Source of the DNA: Cutaneotrichosporon cavernicola
Lineage: Eukaryota > Basidiomycota > Tremellomycetes > Trichosporonales > Trichosporonaceae
NCBI RefSeq assembly: GCF_030864355.1
Contig: NC_083393.1
Coordinates: 2,480,001 to 2,544,000, forward strand
Direction: 5' to 3'
Length of the DNA: 64,000 bases
Made by a program: the position numbers and the translations under genes. The notes beneath the pieces are model-generated. The model did not search any database, was not told the DNA's origin, and saw nothing but the letters and a program-made list of their open reading frames with translations. This document shows, in pieces, positions 56,156 to 64,000 of the stretch; the stretch's first letter is position 1; every line of letters begins with the position of its first letter.

Positions 56156-57795
56156 ATGGCCCCACGAGGGCGAGGCCGCGTAACACGCTCCTCTACGCGC
56201 GCCTCAAACTCTGTCTCCCTCACGCATGAGTCTCTGCCTCTCCCAGAATCAGGTCTCTCCAGCCCGTTGCATCCGAGCGGCCAGTATATCTATCTCGCGC
56301 ATGAGCGCAAGCCGACCGACGCCGAGTGCCGCGCCGCTTACCGTACCGGAATCGAGGCTCTCTCCGACGCAAGCCACGCACTGCTCCAGTCTCTTGTTCC
56401 AGTCCGCTCTTGGAAGCGGTTGTGGGACCCCAACTCCTCGCATCTTCCGCGGCACGGCCACGCCGCCTCGAGCTCGGATGGCGTTGAATGGCGTACCGCG
56501 CGCCTCGCGTACCCCTGTTCTTGTGAGCTCTCACCGTCATGGTTCTCCTAAAGCTGACCGCAGGCAACCTTCCCATATGGCGGCACGCGTACGCACCACC
56601 TTTTCCCCCGCCGACAGCGAGCGCCTTACCCCGTCTTCGTCAACAACCCAAGTCGGATCAAATGGTGCATTTTGGCGACGACGTTCCGGAATGGGTGAAC
56701 TTCGGTCTTGAGGGTGACCTCGACCCCGCGATCGATGATCTGGCCGAGTTCGAGCATGAGTGGCCAACTGCGACACCGTGGCGGAGGGACAAAGGCAAGG
56801 GGCGCGCGCAGCCTCCCAACTCACCGCCGTTTGTGGCGCAGCGCTTGGTCCAGCCTCAAGCCTTTGACTGCTTCTTGCCAGAGTCATCATTGTTTTCTTC
56901 CACCGACTTCCGCCCTTCCACCAGGTTACCGCCTACTGTCCAACACCAACAGCCATCTCGACGAGCCTCGCCACCTCTACGATCACGGCCTGTCCCACAC
57001 CGCGCGCCCCCTTCTTCCGCTCTATCCAGTCCCACCGCAGACGAGTCTCCTCTTCCTGAAGACTACGTCTTGGACGCGCGCATGCGACGCGCTTGGTGGC
57101 GCGACAACATGGCCCATGGGTGTGGCGCGTTCTGGGACACCATCACGCGGCCAGTATACCCAGCACCATCGATCCGCTCGAAGCATCGCGTCCGACGTGA
57201 CGACGCGTATCGCGTCCCGCGCAACCTCGCGAGGCTCAATCACCCGCTCCACCCCGACGTGTACCACTACTGCAAACACGCTGGGACCAGGGTGTACTGG
57301 TTGATCCCCATACATGGGCCCGTGATCGTCCCAGGTCTTGAGGACCCCGTCACGAACCCCTCGGCACGGCCATGGGCATCACGCGCCGAGTTTGGCACCA
57401 AGCTCAGCAATGCATCCCCGTCCAAGCCAATCGTGGTGCGCTGGGTGCCGGCCCTCCTCCACACTTTTCTCAAAGAACTGTTCGAGCCCGCCTGGCGCGA
57501 TCCTGCCCGGTATGGCGCACTCCACCTCGCTTTCTCAGGCCCCAAGCCTGATCCCTATCTCGCTCCGCAACCGCCACCACCACTGGAGGCGCATACCCAC
57601 ACTCCAGAAGGCGCTAGGGGGCGCGTCCCCGTCCGCGTCGAGGCCGGCGACCATATGCGCATCTACTGCGACGCCGCATTCGCTCTGAGCCTCCGGACGT
57701 GGCTGCATTGGTGGGAGACTGACGGTCGAAGGCCGTTCGACCGAGCGCGTTTCGCGCTGGTCGGGCCGAGGGGTGAGGTGTTAGTCGTGGCATAG
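56156..57795 (+). CDS. Uncharacterised protein with a conserved-looking C-terminal domain
   Basis: Exons 56156-56522 and 56564-57795 sum to 1,599 nt (532 aa), joined through a GTGAGC donor and a CTGACCGCAG acceptor. Not recognised. The N-terminus is basic (MAPRGRGRVTRSSTRASNS), followed by YIYLAHERKPTDAECRAAYR. The C-terminal half (residues about 290-532) has the look of a folded domain: RMRRAWWRDNMAHGCGAFWD, HPLHPDVYHYCKHAGTRVYW, IVVRWVPALLHTFLKELFEP, RIYCDAAFALSLRTWLHWWE and RFALVGPRGEVLVV. Conserved Cys/His/Trp residues may be structural. The promoter lies in the spacer of about 300 bp shared with divergent SCC3. Confidence 0.7.
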
Positions 57796-57937
57796 TGTTG
57801 TAGCACTAGTATGTCATTACCTGTATCATCTCACCATCACGAACACGACTCATGCGGTTACGCGACAAGCCTGTTAAGGCCACAAATACCATGTCAGTCT
57901 CTACTAGTTATACAGTGTTGTGTCTTGAGCGTCTCTC

Positions 57938-58680
57938 CTAGCTCGCGTCTGAGGCCACAGCCGTCGCGGCTGCCTCGTCACCGCCGTCCGCCTCCTCCAG
58001 GCGTTTCCGAAACGCCTCGATCTCCGAGTCAAACTTTGCCTCGAGCTCGGCGTTGGCTGTCTCGAGTGCATGGACCTTGGTCTCGAGACTCTCGCCAGGT
58101 GGCCAGAAGCCAGCCCACGCATCCGCCTCCTTGGTCGGTATTGTCTCTGGTCGTTAGCTCCACAAGGTTCAACGATTAGACTCACGGACACGCTCCGGGC
58201 CAAAGATCTCAGCCATGACCTCGTTGCGCGCACGGAAGCGGCTCATGGCGAGCTCGCGGGGGTCGAGCTCATCAAGCGCATCCGCCCACGGCTCGATCGA
58301 CTCCGCCGCCATCGCGTTCTTGGCAAAGTGATCCGCGCCTGGCGGCGCCATCTGCCTTGGGAGCGCAGGCGCCTGCGGCCCTTTCTGCTATCAGCTCAAG
58401 TCGCATCCAGAAGAGCTACCTTTCCCTGCTTCTTCTTGCCAGCTGAAGCCTGTGCGCGTGCCTGAGCAGCGGCGAGTTGCTGTTGCTGTGCGAGGAAGAG
58501 CTGTTGCTGCTGCACGGGGTCGATGGACATCGGCATACCCGACGCCATGCCCTGCGGCAGCCCCGGAACGCCGGGTACACCCGGCATGCCTTGGGGATGG
58601 CTGGCGACACCGGGTGCTCCAGCGAACGGCATCTGGCCTGGATGGAACTGTGGAGGCATAGGGTTTGGGAACGAGTTCAT
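57938..58680 (-). CDS. Small protein with possible Ssr4-like C-terminal motif
   Basis: Exons 58680-58420, 58384-58186 and 58146-57938 total 669 nt (222 aa), all phases closing. The N-terminus is Met/Pro/Gly-rich (MNSFPNPMPPQFHPGQMPFA), followed by a Gln/Ala-rich stretch and AGKKKQGK. The middle motif LDPRELAMSRFRARNEVMAE, running into IFGPE, resembles from memory the C-terminal motif of fungal Ssr4, a SWI/SNF and RSC subunit; the large N-terminal Ssr4 domain is absent. The C-terminus is a coiled coil (LETKVHALETANAELEAKFD). It might be an independent chromatin-associated protein. The family call is tentative, the gene model good. Confidence 0.65.
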
Positions 58681-59334
58681 CGTGGCGAAAGTGATGTCGA
58701 GGTGATCGGCGGGAAACGGTCAGAGTGACGTTAGTCACGGGGATGTCGGGGTTGGAGGGGTATGCCAAGAAGAGGCTCGCGCGATGTAGGGGGTGTTTGT
58801 AGGGGATGGAGGGATGGAGGGATGGAGGGATGGAGGGATGGAGGGATGGAGGGATGGAGGGATGGAGGGATGGAGGGATGGAGGGGAATGGAGGGGGATG
58901 ATGGTGGTTCTGGGTGGATGGAAAGAGGACAATGGATGAGAGAACAATAGGTAAACCATCAACAAACGCGACCAAAGACGTGACAAGGATCCCAACCAGT
59001 TACATTTCAAAGTCGCATTAGGATATTCATAATACGCCAATATACTAACGGGATTGAAAGTCTATTGGAACTAATACAGTACATTGTTTCTTCCACCTTT
59101 AACCACCCTACCCCGCTTCACCTTTGGGCCCTGTTTGCTAGTTAAACCCTGAGTCCCGATCCATGACGACTACGACGCCATTCTGATGTTCACCTGTTCA
59201 GTAACACCAACCAACACCTTCCTCATCCTATCTCAACTCGTTTCATCCTCATCACTCTCCTCATCGCCACTACATCAAGCTCACAACCTGCAGATGCTCT
59301 TGCTCTAGCCCCAAATTTTCTGCACACTCGCGAC
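58681..59334. promoter_or_regulatory. Bidirectional spacer with minisatellite
   Basis: 654 bp between divergent ATGs (58680 minus, 59335 plus). It contains the GGGATGGA array and, nearer the plus-strand gene, a CT/CA-rich leader (about 59200-59300). Confidence 0.5.
58803..58883. repeat. Octamer minisatellite GGGATGGA, about ten copies
   Basis: Perfect head-to-tail copies of an 8-base unit, 120-200 nt upstream of the ATG at 58680. Confidence 0.92.
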
Positions 59335-61739
59335 ATGGCAGACCGCACCAATACTGCCCGGGTCAATCCCCCACCCCGCCGAAAGGTATGACCGGCATCT
59401 CATAACGTTCCTGCCCCATTCCTTCCGCTCCGATCGCGCTGCAACCACTCCAACCTTCCACAACTTATCGCTGACTCCAGGTCGCAGGCCAGGTTTCGCT
59501 CGGCGGCTCGCCCGCGTCGTCCGGCCCTTCGACGCCCCTTTCCTCCCAACCACGGCTTAAAGCTCATATCAACCCTGCCAATATTATTGGTGGCTCACCC
59601 TCGCCGGCCGCAGTGCCTTCACCGCGGCCCGTTGTCCGCGTACCATCAAACGTCAGCGTCCGCACAGATGCGCCAGTCCGAAGCACGCCGCGCTCCGAAG
59701 TGGGCGGACCGAGCGTTACGCGCGCCAGCCCTGCACTTGGTCAGCGACCCTTGGTGGCAAGGGCAGGGGCTGGGCCGCGTGCCCCCCCACCAGCACTCCG
59801 CTCGGGTGCGTCTCTGCCAGGCTCTGCGTTGCCGTCGGGTGCCTCAACCCCCACCAGCGTGTACGTCCGGCGCCCATCATCAGTCTTGGGCAACAACTCG
59901 AGCGCTTCAACGCCGCTTTCCCGGAGCCCCCAGCCAGACCAGGGTACATTCAATGCCAGTACAGGGAGTAAGTTCCGAGCGGCTCTGGCCGGCGCCGGAG
60001 CTAGTGACTCCGAGGCGCAAACGATTATCCGACCCGTCCATGTACGGTCTGCGTCTTTTACTCCTGGTCCTCGCTCAGACTCGAGCAACTCTCAACTTTC
60101 ATCCAACTCACGCAACGCGTCGCGGCAAGGTTCAGGGCAGTCCTCACCACCCCGCCCTATCGTGTCGCGAAACACAGTCGCCGGCAGTGCCAGTGTCCCG
60201 CGACGACGATCCAACGAGTCATCCTCTCGTCTTCCTTCAACCGGCGCCGGTGCAGGCACTCCTCCGTCCACCCACTGGCCTTCATCATCTACCGACATTC
60301 TTCGCATGGCCGTGCGACAGGCGCCGGAGCCGCGCTTGTCGGCCCTGGCGGAGGTGACGACGTCTTCCGAGAATCTGACACAACACTTGGCCCCAGCAAC
60401 ATCGACGCCGATAAGCTCATCACTGCTCTCGCCCAGTACCCTGACTCCGACTGTCCTTCCTTCACCACCCACCATCGATGAAGTGGACCTGAACGGCAAC
60501 GGATTGGAACTGGAACCGTCGTCCAATCACTCGTCCCCTGTGCGCCCCTCCCTCCAACTCGTCTCACCGCCTTCCGCCCTACATACACATCTTGCTCATC
60601 TGGGGCTGGGGTCTCTCGCGACCGCCTCTGCTCCAACGTCACCGCGCGGTGGAAATGGCCACCTCGGGCTTGAGCGCAAGCGTATGCCGCTGCCGTGGAA
60701 CCCCACACATGGTACCCCATTGTCCTTCCCGGCGCCGCCCGACAGTCCAGAACTGCGAACAGTCGCGCTGCCGATCATGACGCCTGCACGAACTCCGGAA
60801 GCGTCCGAGCACCTGACACTAAAGCCTGCAGGCTTCGAGTCAAGACGATTCTCGTCCGGAAGCGACAACAGCCTGGGCGAGACGAGTGTCATTGGGCTGC
60901 GCAAGAGCATGTCGCCACGCGCACGTGTGTCGCCAGAGGCCATTATGCCGTGGTCTGGCAGCCTTCTTAACGGCAATACGCGCGATCCCTCGTCATCAAC
61001 TGCGCGTTGGGAGAGCACCGGTGACGAGTCGGGCTACGACCTCAGCGATGATCACCACACCGATGAAGACATTGACCTCGAGGCGGAGATCGACGCCAAC
61101 CAACTTGAACTTACACCTTCGGCCGAGATGGATCTAGAGCGCGACAAGTGGGAGCGCAAGGTGGGTTCCAGGCTTCCATTCAGCTGACTCCAGATTGCAG
61201 ACCTCGAGATTTCCAACTCGTCGCTGATGAAAATCAACCGCATGCTCGAGACAACCAAGGTCAAACAGCAGGGCGAGATAATGAGACTGCGGCGTGCGCT
61301 GCGCGACGCACGTTCGGGGGTGCCAGAGCGCCCGATGCTGGAGCGCGTTCCGTCATCAACGGAGGAGGATCCGGACTCGTCTGGCTCGTGGGGCGACGAC
61401 GAGATTGAGGACCCCGAGCTCGAGAAGCGGTGGGACCAGCTCCGTGATCTGGTGAGCGCGATGCGCAAGACGGGGGAGGATGCGGTGGAACGCCTGCGCC
61501 AGGACGTGAAGCCGCACCAGCGCGTGCTGGGTTGGCTTGAAGTCGAGGCGATGGGCATCGGCCGGAGCGAGGACACGACGCGGGCGCAGAGCGAGGTTGA
61601 TCCCGCTGAGACCGTCTCGGGTGCGACCGAGACGACCGACGACTACAGCAACACGGACGTGACGGACACGATGAGTGAGCGGAGCGAGACTGCGCCGACC
61701 GAGATCGGTCTCACCGCCAGAGTGAGAGGTTTCAATTAA
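59335..61739 (+). CDS. Ser/Pro-rich protein with C-terminal coiled coil
   Basis: Exons 59335-59385, 59481-61160 and 61194-61739 total 2,277 nt (758 aa), with CTGACTCCAG at both acceptors. About 550 disordered Ser/Pro/Thr residues hold islands such as RRFSSGSDNSLGETSVIGLR, KRMPLPWNPTHGTPLSFPAP and STGDESGYDLSDDHHTDEDI. The third exon encodes a coiled coil: KIADLEISNSSLMKINRMLE, followed by KQQGEIMRLRRALRDARSGV and PELEKRWDQLRDLVSAMRKT. The end is acidic and Thr-rich. The IADLEISNSSL block looks familiar from uncharacterised ascomycete and basidiomycete proteins. Function unknown; possibly cytoskeleton-associated, by composition only. Confidence 0.75.
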
Positions 61740-61817
61740 TAGAGCCGCCGGGGGCGTGAATAGAATCTGTACTGTATTGCATGGCATGGCGTGGCATTAG
61801 TTGCATGTGCTCTAGGT

Positions 61818-64000
61818 CTAGAACTGTCGCAGTCCCACGACAGTGTTGTACTCGTTCCGGCTGAGGCGCCAGGGAATCCCCGAGTTGGAGTAGAACTCGT
61901 CCGGGTCCTCGTCAGCGTCCAGGTTGAGCACGGTAGCAATCTGCTGCAGACGCGTAAACTTGTCCCGCGCGCCGCCGTAGCTCGCCTGCGTCGAGAGGTA
62001 ATTGGCGACGGCGCGCACATCGCGCTCGTACCGGATCGCGCCGAGCTCAGTAAAGGCCATACCCATGACCATCTTCTCCCAGGGACGCACGAGCGTCTCA
62101 ACTGTCATGGTGTAGAAGATCTGGTAGTTGTGGTCGGTGAACGACGTCCGATACCCGTCCATGAGGTTTTCCCATCCGCGCACGAAACGGCGACGCACAA
62201 GGTCCTGGTCCTCGGCGTCGGCGAACGCGTCCTCGCCCAGCGCATATGTCATGTCCTTGTAGCACTCGTCGAGGAGCGGGCGCAGACGCGGCCGAATAAC
62301 CTGTCCGAAGAACTGCTCGAGGCCGCTGCGCGCCACACTGCGGAAATGCGCGGCGAGGTCGGACAAGACGTCGAGCTCGTCGAGCACGGCAGCATGTTCG
62401 CGGGGCAGCCAGGCGGCGGGCACGTTCTCGCGCGTCTCGAGCAAAAGTCGCTCGGCGTAGTCGGCACTGACGTCCAGGTCGTTGAGGAAGATCTGCGTGA
62501 GCTGAAAACGTAACTTAAGCTCACAATGTATGTCTCTTTCTGGTCCTTTTCACGGATGGCCTTCTCGGCACGGTCGTATGTCACGGGCTGGGCGTACACC
62601 CGCTCCATCTTCTTGGAGAGGATGGAGGCATAGTCTTTCTCAAGGACCGTGCTGATGTGCTCACGCAGTGCGTGGAGGGCGGAAAGGCTGCCAGAAGAGA
62701 GGACACGGTTAAGCACCACCTTGATGAGGTAGAATGTGTCGTCGAGAATCGAGGACAGGTGCGGCTTTGTCGACGTGTCGGGCAAGTCGAGGCGGTGTGC
62801 CTTTTCGACACTGGAACGCAGGTACCATAACTCGAGAGGCTCGTAGTATGTGCGCAGCATGTTCTCGATGGCGCGCTGCGAGCCGCTCTGCTCGACCACC
62901 TCGAGGTCGGTGTCGTCCTCGTCAGACTCGGAGAGGCGCGAGTGCACAAAACGACGGAAGAGCGCCCAGCGCCCGCTGAGAGCAACGAGCTCACCGAGCA
63001 CGCGGTCGACGTCGCGCGGGTCCGGCCCGGGGTCCTCTTCGGGGACTGGGGTCGGTGTAGGTCCCGTGGCTGTGGCCGTCTTCACACGCGGCGCGTACGA
63101 CTGCAGTGCATTGGCGACGTTGGACGTTGTGTTCGCCAGCGACGACAGGCTGATCTGTCCCGCGGCCGCAGCTGCCGTGCCACTCGCAAGGCTGGAGAAT
63201 AGGGGCGGTAGCGCCGCGGGATTGGACAAGAATGCAAAGCGCGACGCCTTGGTGTCGCTGATGAGGCGGCCGACGCGACGTTCCTCTTCCCATCCCTCGA
63301 CGAGGTTGCGGACCACGCGGTCGCTCTCTCCCACAAGCCGTCCGACGACGGTACGCATCCGTCCCGTTCCGTAGTACTTGTCGACGGCGGGTTGGTGCTG
63401 GTCGATGATGTGGGCGATAGATTCGAGGAGCGACGTGAGCTGTGATAGATAGTACAACGGCGACGAGGCTAGGGTCAGCGCACCCTGGGCAATACTCACG
63501 CTTGCCAGCAGCCGACGAGCGGCTCTTGACGAGAGATACGACAAAGTTGCCGTACGCCTCAAGGCCTTGGTCCTCGGCCCCAATGCCAGGCCACAGGCGG
63601 AAGTATCGCGACACCTCGTGTTCATCGCGCCGTTCCGCGGCCGAGTCAAATTCCTGCCGGAATGTGTGGAGGAGGAAATCGCGCAGCTCGGCTAGCTGCT
63701 GCGGTGGCGGCAAGGGATTCTGGGGTGTAGGCACGACCGAGCCGGCAAAGCCGCCCTCGGTGATCGTGTCGCGCACACTCATGGCGCGGCGACACGCGCG
63801 CGCTGCGCCCTCCCAATCAGCCTTGTCGATGGCAACTTCCAGCGCTGCAAGGGCGCTTTTGAGCTCTAGGACTTCGGTAACGACATCTGCGGCCTCGCGA
63901 ACGCGCCCAATCTCGTCGTCGAGCTTACGGACCTTGCCGCCAACTCTCTCGCTTGTCTCCCATACGCGCGAGACGCGGGCGACGAGTCCGTCCCCGTCGT
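61818..64000 (-). CDS. COG4: Conserved oligomeric Golgi complex subunit 4 (partial, 5' end outside)
   Basis: COG4 belongs to lobe A of the COG complex that tethers retrograde vesicles at the Golgi. Exons seen: 64000 (open) to 63500, 63468-62525 and 62492-61818, in phase. N-terminal heptads (VGGKVRKLDDEIGRVREAAD) precede FLLHTFRQEFDSAAERRDEH and VSRYFRLWPGIGAEDQGLEA, then PLYYLSQLTSLLESIAHIID. The C-terminal domain has LVRRRFVRGWENLMDGYRTS, FTELGAIRYERDVRAVANYL and ARDKFTRLQQIATVLNLD, the COG4 signature, ending VGLRQF. The last intron is 32 nt, or 23 nt if the upstream CAG is used (three extra residues). Convergent with the 59335-61739 gene, 78 bp apart. Confidence 0.92.

Noticed and set aside
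59587..60357. 256-codon plus-strand frame overlapping the 59335-61739 gene
   Set aside because: Alternative frame of the same exon; His/Arg/Pro-rich shadow without a start context.
1..64000. Search for a clustered secretory, capsule or defence system
   Set aside because: Secretory-pathway genes are present but interspersed with unrelated housekeeping genes on both strands, with no shared regulation visible; no CRISPR, toxin-antitoxin, transposase or viral gene was found.

Overview
This is eukaryotic nuclear DNA from a fungus, most likely a basidiomycetous yeast of the Tremellomycetes. Trichosporonales (Cutaneotrichosporon, Apiotrichum or Vanrija-like) is the best guess. The placement is inference from GC-rich coding sequence, intron-dense genes, very short introns (many of 31-47 nt, GTGAGT donors, CTGAC/CTAAC branch sites close to the acceptor), a GT90/CAP10-type capsule-like glycosyltransferase and the general gene repertoire. 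No bacterial, plasmid, phage, CRISPR or transposon feature was seen. I rebuilt most gene models by hand, following reading frame across donor and acceptor sites. For most multi-exon genes the exon lengths sum to an exact number of codons, which is the main support for the junctions.

Layout. 1-3307: Hal4/Sat4-like kinase (minus, 3' end outside). 4638-7740: exocyst subunit Sec5 (minus), divergent from the ER CTP-dependent diacylglycerol kinase Dgk1 (8325-9723). 10277-13114: Dsc1/Tul1 membrane RING ubiquitin ligase. 13263-15281: GT90/CAP10 glycosyltransferase (minus). 16570-17574: Rad6/Ubc2 (minus), whose first coding exon is only the ATG. 18356-20622: zinc transporter Zrg17 (minus). 20980-22224: orphan acidic protein. 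22582-23104: broken reading frame. 23708-24915: zinc alcohol dehydrogenase (minus). 26623-27754: PP1 regulator Glc8 (inhibitor-2), divergent from calnexin (28589-30404). 31311-31808: ribosomal protein eL34. 33367-35542: HSF-type transcription factor. 35889-36962: prephenate dehydratase (minus), divergent from eS30 (37290-38152). 38610-41140: NDR-class AGC kinase (minus). 42214-43695: bHLH factor (minus). 45192-47711: one or two coiled-coil/Gln-rich genes (minus). 48195-50389: Ser/Pro-rich protein (minus). 51605-55858: cohesin subunit Scc3 (minus). 56156-57795: unknown protein. 57938-58680: small protein with a possible Ssr4-like C-terminus (minus). 59335-61739: coiled-coil protein. 61818 to the right edge: Golgi tether subunit Cog4 (minus, 5' end outside).

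Several genes serve the secretory pathway (Sec5, Cog4, calnexin, Dsc1, Dgk1, Zrg17, GT90). They are scattered on both strands without operon-like order, so this is a coincidental neighbourhood and not evidence of a cluster. I did not find a convincing new multi-gene system. The most interesting points are gene-structure oddities: a start-codon-only exon in RAD6, a 26-nt micro-exon in sec5, stop-free in-frame introns in dgk1, zrg17 and the ADH gene, a RING domain finished by a 42-nt last exon, an alternative C-terminus in the 48-50 kb gene, a UPR element upstream of calnexin, a 40-residue single-pass membrane microprotein candidate, and an interrupted reading frame at 22.6-23.1 kb.
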